Assembly: GCF_051014445.1 (NCBI RefSeq)
Contig: NW_027488379.1
Location: 682,001-746,000, forward strand
Origin: Colletes latitarsis
Lineage: Eukaryota > Arthropoda > Insecta > Hymenoptera > Colletidae
Reading direction: 5' to 3'
Length of the DNA stretch: 64,000 nt
The stretch's first letter is position 1, and each line of letters starts with the position of its first letter. The position numbers and the translations under genes were made by a program. The notes under the pieces are model-generated. The model made no database searches, was not told where the DNA came from, and saw nothing but the letters and a program-made list of their open reading frames with translations. Below are positions 12,061 through 26,432 of the stretch, piece after piece.

Positions 12061-15000
12061 CGATCAATATTTTAGAGAATAATTCATGTTAGGTCTAGGA
12101 TAGGTCTGGGATTTGCTCTCATCAGGCTCATTCTTTCGCATATTTCTCATACTTGATGGATAGATCCTGGGCTTTCTCTGGATTGCATCACGTAGTAATG
12201 AAGTACAACACTGAAACAGTCAATTAAACCTGGTTTCCATCAATATTTTAGAGGACAACGCATGTTAGGTCTAGGTTTGGCCGGGGATTTTCACTCATCA
12301 GGCTCATACTTTCGCATATTTCTCATACTTGATGGCTAGATCCTGGGCTTTTTCTGGATTGCATCACGTAGTAATGTAGTACCACACTGAAACAGTCAAT
12401 GAAACCTGGTTTCCATCACTATTTTAGAGGTCAACGCAAGTTAGGTCTAGGTAAGGCCTGAGATTTTCACTGATCATACTCATACTTTCGCATTCTTCAC
12501 ATACTTGTTGAACGGATCCTGGGTTTTTTCTGGTTTGGATCACGTAGTAATGAGGTACCACACTGAAACGGTCAATTAAACCTGGTTTCGATCAATATTT
12601 TAGAGGATAACGCAAGTCAGGTCTGGGATAGGTCTGGGATTTGCCCTCATCAGGCTCATACTTTCGCGTTTTTCACATACATGTTGAACAGATCGGGGGT
12701 TTTTTCTGGTTTGGGTCACGTAGTACTGTGGTACCACACTGAAACAGTCGTTTAAACCTGGTTTCGATCAATATTTTAGAGGATAACGCAAGTTAGGTCT
12801 GGGATAGGTCTGGGATTTGACCTCATCAGACTCATACTTTCGCGCACTTCACATACTCCTTGAACAGATCCTGTGTTATTTTCTGGTTTGGATCACGTAG
12901 TAATGTGGGACCACACTGAAACAGTCAGTTAAACCTGGTTTCGATCAATATTTTAGAGAATAATTCATGTTAGGTCTAGGTTAGGTCTGGGATTTGCTCT
13001 CATCAGGCTCATTCTTTCGCATATTTCTCATACTTGACGGCTAGATCCTGGGCTCTTTCTGGTTTGCATCACGTAGTAATGAAGTACAACACTGAAACAG
13101 TCAATTAAACCTGGTTTCCATCAATATCTTAGAGGACAACGCATGTTAGGTCTGGGATATGTCTGGGATTTGCCCTCATCAGGCTCATACTTTCGCGTTT
13201 TTCACATACTTGTTGAACAGATCCTGGGTTTCTTCTGGTTTGGAACACGTAGTAGTGTGGTGCCACACTGAAACTGTCCATTAAACCTGGTTTGGATCAA
13301 TATTTTAGAGGATAACGCATGTTAGGTCTAGGTTAGGTCTGGGACTTTCACTCATCAGACTCATACTTTCGCATTCTTCTCATACTTGTTGAACGGATCC
13401 TGGGTTTTTTCTGGTTTGGATCACGTAGTAATGTGGTACCGCACTGAAATAGTCGATTAAACCTGGTTTCGATCAAAATTTTAGAGGATAACGCATGTTT
13501 GGTCTAGGTTAGGCCTGGGATTTTCACTCATCAGACTCATACTATCGCATTCTTCACATACTTGTTGAACGGATCCTGGGTTTTTTCTGGTTTGGATCAC
13601 GTAGTAATGTGGGACCACACTGAAACAGTCAATTAAACCTGGTTTCGATCAATATTTTAGAGAATAATTCATGTTAGGTCTAGGTTAGGTCTGGGATTTG
13701 CTCTCATCAGGCTCATTCTTTCGCATATTTCTCATACTTGACGGCTAGATCCTGGGCTTTTTCTGGATTGCATCACGTAGTAATGAAGTACAACACTGAA
13801 ACACTCAATTAAACCTGGTTTGGATCCATATTTTAGAGAATAATTCATGTTAGGTCTAGGTTAGGTCTGGGATTTGCTCTCATCAGGCTCATTCTTTCGC
13901 ATATTTCTCATACTTGATGGATAGATCCTGGGCTTTCTCTGGATTGGATCACGTAGTAAAGTGGTACCACACTGAAACATTCAATGAAACCTGGTCTGGA
14001 TAAATATTTTAGAGGATAACGCATCTTAGGTCTGGGTTAGGTCTAAGATTTGCCCTCATCAGGCTCACAGTTTCGCGTTTTTCACATTCTTGTTGAACAG
14101 ATCCTGGGTTTTGTCTGGTTTGGATCACGTAGTAGTGTGATACCACACTGAAACTGTCGATTAAACCTGGTTTCGATCAATATTTTAGTGGATAACGCAT
14201 GTCAGGTCTAGGTTAGCCCTGGGATTTTCACTCATCAGACTCATACTTTCGCATTCTCCACATACTCCTTGAACAGATTCTGGGTTATTTTCTGGATTGG
14301 ATCACATATTAATGTGGTACCACACTGAAACAGTCGATTAAACCAGGTTTCGATCAATATTTTAGCGGATACATGTTTGGTCTAGGTTAGGCCTGGGATT
14401 TTCACTCATCAGACTCATACTTTCGCATTCTTCACATACTTGTTGAACGGAACCTGGGTTTTTTCTGGTTTGGATCACGTAGTAATGTGGGACCACACTG
14501 AAACAGTCAATTAAACCTGGTTTCGATCAATATTTTAGAGAATAATTCATGTTAGGTCTAGGTTAGGTCTGGGATTTGCTCTCATCAGGCTCTTTCTTTC
14601 GCATATTTCTCGTACATGTTGAACAGATCCTGGGCTGTTTCTGGATTGTATCACGTAGTAATGTGGTACCACGCTGAAACAGTCAATTAAACCTGGTTTC
14701 GATCAATATTTTAGAGGATAACGCATGTTAGGTCTAGGTTAGGTCTGGGACTTTCACTCATCAGACTCATACTTTCGCATTCTTCTCATACTTGTTGAAC
14801 GGATCCTGGGTTTTTTCTGGTGTGGATCACGTAGTAATGTGGTACCGCACTGAAATAGTCGATTAAACCTGGTTTCGATCAAAATTTTAGAGGATAACGC
14901 ATGTTTGGTCTAGGTTCGGCCTGGGATTTTCACTCATCAGACTCATACTATCGCATTCTTCACATACTTGTTGAACGGATCCTGGGTTTTTTCTGGTTTG

Positions 15001-18000
15001 GATCACGTAGTAATGTGGTACCACACTGAAACAGTCGATTAAACCAGGTTTCGATCAATATTTTAGCGGATAACGCATGTTTGGTCTAGGTTAGGCCTGG
15101 GATTTTCACTCATCAGACTCATACTATCGCATTCTTCACATACTTGTTGAACGGATCCTGGGTTTTTTCTGGTTTGGATCACGTAGTAATGTGGGACCAC
15201 ACTGAAACAGTCAATTAAACCTGGTTTCGATCAATATTTTAGAGAATAATTCATGTTAGGTCTAGGTTAGGTCTGGGATTTGCTCTCATCAGGCTCATTC
15301 TTTCGCATATTTCTCATACTTGACGGCTAGATCCTGGGCTTTTTCTGGATTGCATCACGTAGTAATGAAGTACAACACTGAAACACTCAATTAAACCTGG
15401 TTTCGATCAATATTTTAGAGAATAATTCATGTTAGGTCTAGGTTAGGTCTGGGATTTGCTCTCATCAGGCTCATTCTTTCGCATATTTCTCATACTTGAT
15501 GGATAGATCCTGGGCTTTCTCTGGATTGGATCACGTAGTAAAGTGGTACCACACTGAAACATTCAATGAAACCTGGTCTGGATAAATATTTTAGAGGATA
15601 ACGCATCTTAGGTCTGGGTTAGGTCTAAGATTTGCCCTCATCAGGCTCACAGTTTCGCGTTTTTCACATTCTTGTTGAACAGATCCTGGGTTTTGTCTGG
15701 ATTGGATCAGGTAATAATGTGGTACCACACTGAAACAGTCAATTAAACCTGGTTTTGATCAATATTTTAGAGAATAATTCATGTTAGGTCTAGGTTAGGT
15801 CTGGGATTTGCTCTCATCAGGCTCATTCTTTCGCATATTTCTCATACTTGACGGCTAGATCCTGGGCTTTTTCTGGATTGCATCACGTAGTAATGAAGTA
15901 CAACACTGAAACACTCAATTAAACCTGGATTCGATCAATATTTTAGAGAATAATTCATGTTAGGTCTAGGTTAGGTCTGGGATTTGCTCTCATCAGGCTC
16001 ATTCTTTCGCATATTTCTCATACTTGATGGATAGATCCTGGGCTTTCTCTGGATTGCATCACGTAGTAATGAAGTACAACACTGAAACAGTCAATTAAAC
16101 CTGGTTTCCAACAATATTTTAGAGGACAACACATGTTAGGTCTAGGTTAGGCCTGGGATTTGCTCTCATGTGGGTCATACTTTCGCAGTTTTAACATACA
16201 TGTTGACCTGATCGAGTGTTTTTTCTGCTTTGGATCACGTAGTAAAGTGGTACCACACTGAAACAGTCCATTAAACCTGGTTTGGATCAATATTTTTGAG
16301 GATAACGCATGTTAGGTCTAGGTTTGGCCGGGGATTTTCACTCATCAGGCTCATACTTTCGCATATTTCTCATACTTCATGGCTAGATCCTGGGCTGTTA
16401 CCGGATTGTATCACATAGTAATGTGGTACCACACTGAAACAGTCGATTAAACCTGGTTTCGATCAATATTTTAGAGGATAACGCAAGTTAAGTCTAGGTT
16501 AGGTCTGGGATTTGCTCTCATCAGGCTCATTCTTTCGCATATTTCTCATACTTGATGGCTAGATCCTGGGCTTTTTCTAGATTGCATCACGTAGTAATGA
16601 AGTACAACACTGAAACAGTCAATTGAACCTGGTTTCCATCAATATTTTAGAGGACAACGCATGTTTGGTCTTGGTTAGGCCTAGGATTTGCCCTCATCAG
16701 GGGCATTCTTTCGCAGTTTTAACATACATGTTGACCTGATCGAGGGTTTTTTCTGCTTTGCATCACGTAGTAAAGTGGTACCACACTGAAACAGTCCATT
16801 AAACCTGGTTTGGATCAATATTTTAGAGGATAACGCATGTTAGGTCTAGGTTAGCCCTGGGATTATCACTCATCAGACTCATACTTTCGCATTCTTCACA
16901 TACTTGTTGAACGGATCCTGGGTTTTTTCTGGTTTGGTTCACGTAGTAATGTGGTACCACACTGAAACATTCAATTAAACCTGATCTTGATAAATATTTG
17001 AGAGGATAACGCATGTTAGGTTTGGGTTAAGTCTAGGATTTGCCCTCATCAGGCTCATACTTTCGCATATTTCTCATACTTGATGGCTAGATCCTGGGCT
17101 GTTTCTGGATTGTATCACGTAGTAATGTGGTACCACGCTGAAACAGCCCATTAAACCTGGTTTCCATCAATATTTTAGAGGATAGCGCATGTTAGGTCTG
17201 GGTTAGGTCTAGGATTTGCCCTCATCAGGCTCATACTTTCGCATATTTCTCATACTTGATGGATAGATCCTGGGCTTTCTCTGGATTGCATCACGTAGTA
17301 ATGAAGTACAACACTGACACAGACAATTAAACCTGGTTTCCATCAATATTTTAGAGGACAACGCATGCTTGGTCTAGGTTAGGCCTGGGATTTGCCCTCA
17401 TCAGGGGCATTCTATCGCAGTTTTAGCATACATGTTGACCTGATCGAGGGTTTTTTCTGCTTTGCATCACGTAGTAAAGTGGTACCACACTGAAACAGTC
17501 CATTAAACCTGGTTTGGATCAATATTTTAGAGGATAACGCATGTTAGGTCTAGGTTAGCCCTGGGATTATCACTCATCAGACTCATACTTTCGCATTCTT
17601 CACATACTTGTTGAACGGATCCTGGGTTTTTTCTGGTTCGGTTCACGTAGTAATGTGGTACCACACTGAAACATTCAATTAAACCTGATCTTGATAAATA
17701 TTTGAGAGGATAACGCATGTTAGGTTTGGGTCATGTCTAGGATTTGCCCTCATCAGGCTCATACTTTCGCATATTTCTCATACTTGATGGCTAGATCCTG
17801 GGCTGTTTCTGGATTGTATCACGTAGTAATGTGGTACCACGCTGAAACAGTCAATTAAACCTGGTTTCGATCAATATTTTAGAGGATAACGCAAGTTAGG
17901 TCTGGCATAGGTCTGGGATTCGCCCTCATCAGACTCATACTTTCGCATTCTTCACATACTTGTTGAACGGATCCTGGGTTTTTTCTGGTTTGTTTCACGT

Positions 18001-19449
18001 AGTAATGAGGTACCACACTGAAACATTCAATTAAACCTGATCTTGATACATATTTGAGAGGATAACGCATGTTAGGGTTGGGTTAAGTCTAGGATTTGCC
18101 CTCATCAGGCTCATACTTTCGCATATTTCTCATACTTCATGGCTAGATCCTAGGTTTTTTCTGGATTGGATCACGTCGTAGTGTGGTACCACACTGAAAC
18201 AGTCCATTAAACCTGGTTTGGATCAATATCTTAGGTTAGGTCTGGGATATGTCTGGGATTTGCCCTCATCAGGCTCATGCTTTCGCGTTTTTCACATACT
18301 TGTTGAACAGATCCTGGGTTTTTTCTGGTTTGGATCACGTAGTAGTGTGGTACCACACTGAAACAGTCCATTAAACCTGGTTTGGATCAATATTTTAGGG
18401 GATAACGCATGTTAGGTCTAGGTTAGGCTTGGGATTTTCACTCATCAGACTCATACTTTCGCATTCTTCACATACTTGTTGAACGGATCCTGTGTTTTTT
18501 CTGGTTTGGATCACGTAGTAATGTGGTACCACACTGAAACAGTCGATTAAACCTGGTTTCGATCAAAATTGTAGAGGATAACGTAAGTTAGGTCTGGGAT
18601 AGGTCTGGGATTTGACCTCATCAGACTCATACTTTCGCACACTTCACATACTCCTAGAACAGATCCTGGGTTATTTTCTGGTTTGGATCACATAGTAATG
18701 TGGTACCACACTGAAACAGTCGATTAAACCAGGTTTCGGTCAATATTTTAGAGGATAACGCAAGTTAAGTCTGGGATTGGTCTGGGATTTGACCTCATCA
18801 GACTCATACTTTCGCACACTTCACATACTCGTTGAACAGATCCTGGGTTATTTTCTGGTTTGGATCACATAGTAGTGCGGTACCACACTGAAACAGTCCA
18901 TTAAACCTGGTTTGGATCAATATTTTAGGGGTTAACGCATGTTAGGTCTAGGTTAGCCCTGCGATTTTCACTCATCAGACTCAAACTTTCGCATTCTTCA
19001 CATACTCGTTGAACAGATCCTGGGTTATTTTCTGGTTTGGATCACATAGTAGTGCGGTACCACACTGAAACAGTCAATTATACCTGGTTTCGATCATTAT
19101 TTTTGAGAATAATTCATGTTAGGTCAAGGTTAGGTCTGGGATTTGCTCTCATCAGGCTCATTCTTTCGCATATTTCTCATACTTGATGGCTAGATCCTGG
19201 GCTTTTTCTGGATTGCAGCACGTAGTAATGAAGTACAACACTGAAACAGTCAATTAAACCTGGTTTCCATCAATATCTTAGAGGTCAACGCAAGTTAGGT
19301 CTGGGATATGTCTGGGATTTGCCCTCATCAGGCTCATGCTTTCGCGTTTTTCACATACTTGTTGAACAGATCCTGGGTTTTTTCTGGTTTGGATCACGTA
19401 GTAGTGTGGTACCACACTGAAACAGTCCATTAAACCTGGTTTGGATCAA
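12061..19449 (+). repeat. Mixed satellite zone with short-range duplications
   Basis: No single long period governs this zone. Local offsets seen: the marker ACTATCGCATTC at 13541, 14947 and 15123 (1406 and 176 bp), and a 704-bp (four-monomer) duplication linking about 16640-17010 with 17345-17715. A block with TTATACCTGGTTTCGATC at about 19077 recurs 882 bp later. Three copies of the divergent GTTGACCTGATCGAG subtype lie here, at about 16170-16255, 16690-16785 and 17395-17485. A 12-bp deletion marks one monomer at 18234/18235 (CTTAGGTTAGG in place of CTTAG, AGGACAACGCAA, GTTAGG). No gene is seen. Confidence 0.75.
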
Positions 19450-22400
19450 TATTTTAGGGGATAACGCATGTTAGGTCTAGGTTAGGCCTGGGATTTTCAC
19501 TCATCAGACTCATACTTTCGCATTCTTCACATACTTGTTGAACGGATCCTGGGTTTTTTCTGGTTTGGATCACGTAGTAATGTGGTACCACACTGAAACA
19601 GTCGATTAAACCTGGTTTCGATCAAAATTGTAGAGGATAACGTAAGTTAGGTCTGGGATAGGTCTGGGATTTGACCTCATCAGACTCATACTTTCGCACA
19701 CTTCACATACTCCTTGAACAGATCCTGGGTTATTTTCTGGTTTGGATTACATAGTAATGTGGTACCACACTGAAACAGTCGATTAAACCAGGTTTCGGTC
19801 AATATTTTAGAGGATAACGCGTTTTAGGTCTAGGTTAGGCCTGGGATTTTCACTCATGAGACTCATACTTTCGCATTCTTCACATACTCGTTGAACAGAT
19901 CCTGGGTTATTTTCTGGTTTGGATCACATAGTAGTGCGGTACCACACTGAAACAGTCAATTATACCTGGTTTCGATCATTATTTTTGAGAATAATTCATG
20001 TTAGGTCAAGGTTAGGTCTGGGATTTGCTCTCATCAGGCTCATTCTTTCGCATATTTCTCATACTTGATGGCTAGATCCTGGGCTTTTTCTGGATTGCAT
20101 CACGTAGTAATGAAGTACAACACTGAAACAGTCAATTAAACCTGGTTTCCATCAATATCTTAGAGGACAACGCAAGTTAGGTCTGGGATATGTCTGGGAT
20201 TTGCCCTCATCAGGCTCATGCTTTCGCGTTTTTCACATACTTGTTGAACAGATCCTGGGTTTTTTCTGGTTTGGATCACGTAGTAGTGTGGTACCACACT
20301 GAAACAGTCCATTAAACCTGGTTTGGATCAATATTTTAGGGGATAACGCATGTTAGGTCTAGGTTAGGCCTGGGATTTTCACTCATCAGACTCATACTTT
20401 CGCATTCTTCACATACTTGTTGAACGGATCCTGGGTTTTTTCTGGTTTGGATCACGTAGTAATGTGGTACCACACTGAAACAGTCGATTAAACCAGGTTT
20501 CGGTCAATATTTTAGAGGATAACGCGTTTTAGGTCTAGGTTAGGCCTGGGATTTTCACTCATGAGACTCATACTTTCGCATTCTTCACATACTTGTTGAA
20601 CGGATCCTGGGTTTTTTCTGGTTTGGATCACGTAGTAATGTGGGACCACACTGAAACACTCAATTAAACCTGGTTTCGATCAATATTTTAGAGAATAATT
20701 CATGTTAGGTCTAGGTTAGGTCTGGGATTTGCTCTCATCAGGCTCATTCTTTCGCATATTTGATGGCTAGATCCTGGGTTATTTTCTGGTTTGGATCACA
20801 TAGTAATGTGGTACCACACTGAAACATTCAATGAAACCTGGTCTGGATAAATATTTTAGAGGATAACGCATCTTAGGTCTGGGTTAGGTCTAAGATTTGC
20901 CCTCATCAGGCTCACAGTTTCGCGTTTTTCACTTTCTTGTTGAAAATCCTGGGTTTTGTCTGGTTTGGATCACGAAGTAGTGTGGTACCACACTGAAACA
21001 GTCAATTAAACCTGGTTTCGATCAATATTTTAGAGAATAATTCATGTTAGGTCTAGGTTAGGTCTGGGATTTGCTCTCATCAGGCTCTTTCTTTCGCATA
21101 TTTCTCATACATGTTGAACATATCCTGGGCTGTTTCTGGATTGTATCACGTAGTAATGTGGTACCACGCTGAAACAGTCAATTAAACTTGGTTTCGATCA
21201 ATATTTTGGAGGATAACGCAAGTTAGGTCTGGGATAGGTCTAGGATTTGCCCTCATCAGGCTCTTGCTTTCTCATATTTCTCATACTTCATGGCTAGATC
21301 CTGGGCTATTTCTGGATTGGATCACGTAGTAAAGTGATACCACACTGAAACATTTAATGAAACCTGATCTGGATAAATATTTTAGAGGATAACGCATCTT
21401 AGGTCTGGGTTAGGTCTACGATTCGCCCTCATCAGGCTCACAGTTTAGGGTTTTTCACATACTTCTTGAACAGATCCTGGGTTTTTTCTGGTTTGGATCA
21501 CGAAGTAGTGTGGTACCACACTGAAACAGTCCATTAAACCTGGTTTCGCTCAATATTTTAGAGGATAACGCATGTTAGGTCTAGGTTAGGTCTGGGATTT
21601 GCTCTCATCAGGCTCATTCATTCGCATATTTCTCATACTTGATGGCTAGATCCTGGGCTTTTTCTGGATTGCATCACGTAGTAGTGTAGTACCACACTGA
21701 AACAGTCCATTAAACCTGGTTTGGATCAATATTTTAGAGGATAAAGCATGTTAGGTCTCGGTTAGGCCTGGGATTTTCACTCATCAGACTCATACTTTCG
21801 CATTCTTCACATACTCGTTGAACAGATCCTGGGTTATTTTCTGGTTTGGATCACATAGTAGTGCGGTACCACACTGAAACAGTCGATTAAACCTGGTTTC
21901 GATCAAAATTGTAGAGGATAACGTAAGTTAGGTCTGGGATAGGTCTGGGATTTGACCTCATCAGACTCATACTTTCGCACACTTCACATACTCCTTGAAC
22001 AGATCCTGGGTTATTTTCTGGTTTGGATCACATAGTAATGTGGTACCACACTGAAACAGTCGATTAAACCAGGTTTCGGTCAATATTTTAGAGGATAACG
22101 CGTTTTAGGTCTAGGTTAGGCCTGGGATTTTCACTCATGAGACTCATACTTTCGCATTCTTCACATACTCGTTGAACAGATCCTGGGTTATTTTCTGGTT
22201 TGGATCACATAGTAGTGCGGTACCACACTGAAACAGTCAATTATACCTGGTTTCGATCATTATTTTTGAGAATAATTCATGTTAGGTCAAGGTTAGGTCT
22301 GGGATTTGCTCTCATCAGGCTCATTCTTTCGCATATTTCTCATACTTGATGGCTAGATCCTGGGCTTTTTCTGGATTGCATCACGTAGTAATGAAGTACA

Positions 22401-22559
22401 ACATTGAAACAGTCAATTAAACCTGGTTTCCATCAATATCTTAGAGGACAACGCAAGTTAGGTCTGGGATATGTCTGGGATTTGCCCCCATCAGGCTCAT
22501 GCTTTCGCGTTTTTCACATACTTGTTGAACAGATCCTGGGTTTTTTCTGGTTTGGATCA

Positions 22560-25500
22560 CGTAGTAGTGTGGTACCACACTGAAACAGTCCATTAAACCT
22601 GGTTTGGATCAATATTTTAGGGGATAACGCATGTTAGGTCTAGGTTAGGCCTGGGATTTTCACTCATCAGACTCATACTTTCGCATTCTTCACATACTTG
22701 TTGAACGGATCCTGGGTTTTTTCTGGTTTGGATCACGTAGTAATGTGGTACCACACTGAAACAGTCGATTAAACCTGGTTTCGATCAAAATTGTAGAGGA
22801 TAACGTAAGTTAGGTCTGGGATAGGTCTGGGATTTGACCTCATCAGACTCATACTTTCGCACACTTCACATACTCCTTGAACAGATCCTGGGTTATTTTC
22901 TGGTTTGGATCACATAGTAATGTGGTACCACACTGAAACAGTCGATTAAACCAGGTTTCGATCAATATTTTAGAGGATAACGCGTTTTAGGTCTAGGTTA
23001 GGCCTGGGATTTTCACTCATGAGACTCATACTTTCGCATTCTTCACATACTTGTTGAACGGATCCTGGGTTTTTTCTGGTTTGGATCACGTAGTAATGTG
23101 GGACCACACTGAAACACTCAATTAAACCTGGTTTCGATCAATATTTTAGAGAATAATTCATGTTAGGTCTAGGTTAGGTCTGGGATTTGCTCTCATCAGG
23201 CTCATTCTTTCGCATATTTCTCATACTTGATGGCTAGATCCTGGGTTATTTTCTGGTTTGGATCACATAGTAATGTGGTACCACACTGAAACATTCAATG
23301 AAACCTGGTCTGGATAAATATTTTAGAGGATAACGCATCTTAGGCCTGGGTTAGGTCTAAGATTTGCCCTCATCAGGCTCACAGTTTCGCGTTTTTCACT
23401 TTCTTGTTGAAAATCCTGGGTTTTGTCTGGTTTGGATCACGAAGTAGTGTGGTACCACACTGAAACAGTCAATTAAACCTGGTTTCGATCAATATTTTAG
23501 AGAATAATTCGTGTTAGGTCTAGGTTAGGTCTGGGATTTGCTCTCATCAGGCTCTTTCTTTCGCATATTTCTCATACATGTTGAACATATCCTGGGCTGT
23601 TTCTGGATTGTATCACGTAGTAATGTGGTACCACGCTGAAACATTCAATTAAACTTGGTTTCGATCAATATTTTGGAGGATAACGCAAGTTAGGTCTGGG
23701 ATAGGTCTAGGATTTGCCCTCATCAGGCTCTTGCTTTCTCATATTTCTCATACTTCATGGCTAGATCCTGGGCTATTTCTGGATTGGATCACGTAGTAAA
23801 GTGATACCACACTGAAACATTTAATGAAACCTGATCTGGATAAATATTTTAGAGGATAACGCATCTTAGGTCTGGGTTAGGTCTACGATTCGCCCTCATC
23901 AGGCTCACAGTTTAGGGTTTTTCACATACTTCTTGAACAGATCCTGGGTTTTTTCTGGTTTGGATCACGAAGTAGTGTGGTACCACACTGAAACAGTCCA
24001 TTAAACCTGGTTTCGCTCAATATTTTAGAGGATAACGCATGTTAGGTCTAGGTTAGGTCTGGGATTTGCTCTCATCAGGCTCATTCATTCGCATATTTCT
24101 CATACTTGATGGCTAGATCCTGGGCTTTTTCTGGATTGCATCACGTAGTAGTGTAGTACCACACTGAAACAGTCCATTAAACCTGGTTTGGATCAATATT
24201 TTAGAGGATAAAGCATGTTAGGTCTAGGTTAGGCCTGGGATTTTCACTCATCAGACTCATACTTTCGCATTCTTCACATACTTGTTGAACGGATCCTGGG
24301 TTCTTTCTGGTTTGGATCACGTAGTAATGTGGGACCACACTGAAACAGTCAATTAAACCTGGTTTCGATCAATATTTTAGAGAATAATTCATGTTAGGTC
24401 TAGGTTAGGTCTGGGATTTTCACTCATCAGACTCATACTTTCGCAGTCTTTACATACTTGTTGAACGGATCCTGGGTTTTTTCTGGTTTGGATCATGTAG
24501 TAATGTGGTGCCAGATTAAAACAGTCGATTAAACCTGGTTTCGATCAATATCTTAGAGGACAACGCAAGTTAGGTCTGGGATATGTCTGGGATTTGCCCT
24601 CATCAGGCTCATACTTTCGCGTTTTTCACATACTTGTTGAACAGATCCTGGGTTTTTTCTGGTTTGGATCACGTAGTAGTGTGGTACCACGCTGAAACAG
24701 TCCATTAAACCTGGTTTGGATCAATATTTTAGAGGATAACGCATGTTAGGTCTAGGTTACGCCTGGGATTTTCACTCATCAGACTCATGCTTTCGCAGTC
24801 TTTACATACTTGTTGAACGGATCCTGGGTTATTTCTGGTTTGGATCACGTAGTAATGTGGGTCCACACTGAAGCAGTCAATTAAACCTGGTTTCGATCAA
24901 TATTTTGGAGGATAACGCAAGTTAGGTCTAGGTTAGGCCTGGGATTTTCACTCATCAGACTCATACTTTCGCATTCTTCACATACTTGTTGAACGGATCC
25001 TGGGTTTTTTCTGGTTTGGATCACGTAGTAATGTGGTACCACACTGAAACAGTCGATTAAACCTGGTTTCGATCAATATTTTAGACGATAAGGCAAGTTA
25101 GGTCTGGGATAGGTCTGGGATTTGACCTCATCAGACTCATACTTTCGCAGTCTTTACATACTTGTTGAACGGATCCTGGGTTTTTTCTGGTTTGGATCAC
25201 GTAGTAATGTGGTGCCAGACTAAAACAGTCGATTAAACCTGGTTTCGATCAATATCTTAGAGGACAACGCAAGTTAGGTCTGGGATATGTCTGGGATTTG
25301 CCCTCATCAGGCTCATACTTTCGCGTTTTTCACATACTTGTTGAACAGATCCTGGGTTTTTTCTGGTTTGGATCACGTAGTAGTGTGGTACCACGCTGAA
25401 ACAGTCCATTAAACCTGGTTTCGCTCAATATTTTAGAGGATAACGCATGTTAGGTCTAGGTTAGGTCTGGGATTTGCTCTCATCAGGCTCATTCTTTCGC

Positions 25501-26432
25501 ATATTTCTCATACTTGATGGCTAGATCCTGGGCTTTTTCTGGATTGCATCACGTAGTAGTGTAGTACCACACTGAAACAGTCCATTAAACCTGGTTTGGA
25601 TCAATATTTTAGAGGATAACGCATGTTAGGTCTAGGTTAGGCCTGGGATTTTCACTCATCAGACTCATACTTTCGCATTCTTCACATACTTGTTGAACGG
25701 ATCCTGGGTTTTTTCTGGTTTGGATCACGTAGTAATGTGGTACCACACTGAAACAGTCGATTAAACCTGGTTTCGATCAATATTTTAGAGGATAACGCAA
25801 GTTAGGTCTGGGATAGGTATGGGATTTGACCTCATCAGACTCATACTTTCGCACCCTTCACATACTCGTTGAACAGATCCTGGGTTATTTTCTGGTTTGG
25901 ATCACATAGTAATGTGGTACCACACTGAAACAGTCGATTAAACCAGGTTTCGATCAATATTTTTGAGGCTAACGCATGTTAGGTCTAGGTTAGGCCTGGG
26001 ATTTTCACTCATCAGACTCATACTTTCGCATTCTTCACATACTTGTTGAACGAATCCTGGGTTTTTTCTGGTTTGGATCACGTAGTAATGTGGTACCACA
26101 CCGAAACGGTCAATTGAACCTGGTTTCGATCAATATTTTAGACGATAAGGCAAGTTAGGTCTGGGATAGGTCTGGGATTTGACCTCATCAGACTCATACT
26201 TTCGCAGTCTTTACATACTTGTTGAACGGATCCTGGGTTTTTTCTGGTTTGGATCACGTAGTAATGTGGTGCCAGACTAAAACAGTCGATTAAACCTGGT
26301 TTCGATCAATATCTTAGAGGACAACGCAAGTTAGGTCTGGGATATGTCTGGGATTTGCCCTCATCAGGCTCATACTTTCGCGTTTTTCACATACTTGTTG
26401 AACAGATCCTGGGCTTTTTCTGGATTGCATCA
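22560..26432 (+). repeat. 3,873-bp (22-monomer) sub-unit 1 of unit A
   Basis: The segment is followed immediately by a second copy at a 3,873-bp offset (AAAGTGATAC at 23798 and 27671; GTCTTTACATACT at 24798 and 28671). The corresponding sub-units in unit B start near 33469 and 37342. The start near 22560 is where similarity begins: just upstream GGTTTGGATCAC faces GGATTGCATCAC. Confidence 0.82.
25626..25801 (+). repeat. Representative satellite monomer, 176 bp
   Basis: This copy starts at the first TTAGG of the telomere-like doublet and ends just before the next one at 25802, giving exactly 176 bp. The following copy is 177 bp because it carries GGGTTATTTTCTGG in place of GGGTTTTTTCTGG. It has the commonest landmarks: TCACTCATCAGACTCATAC, GCATTCTTCACATACTTG, a GGATCC site, the TGTGGTACCACA dyad and AATATTTTAGAGGATAACGC. 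It is offered as a reference copy; a true consensus needs alignment of all copies. I do not recognise it as a named satellite family. Confidence 0.9.

Noticed and set aside
25626..25801. Origin of the 176-bp monomer from sixteen 11-mers (176 = 16 x 11)
   Set aside because: Apart from the doublet, cutting the monomer into 11-mers gives no visible similarity between pieces, so the arithmetic is probably coincidence.
25626..25801. CENP-B box in the monomer
   Set aside because: No stretch matches the TTCG-GGAA-CGGGA pattern of the box; TTTCGATC and TTTCGCAT are only superficially similar.
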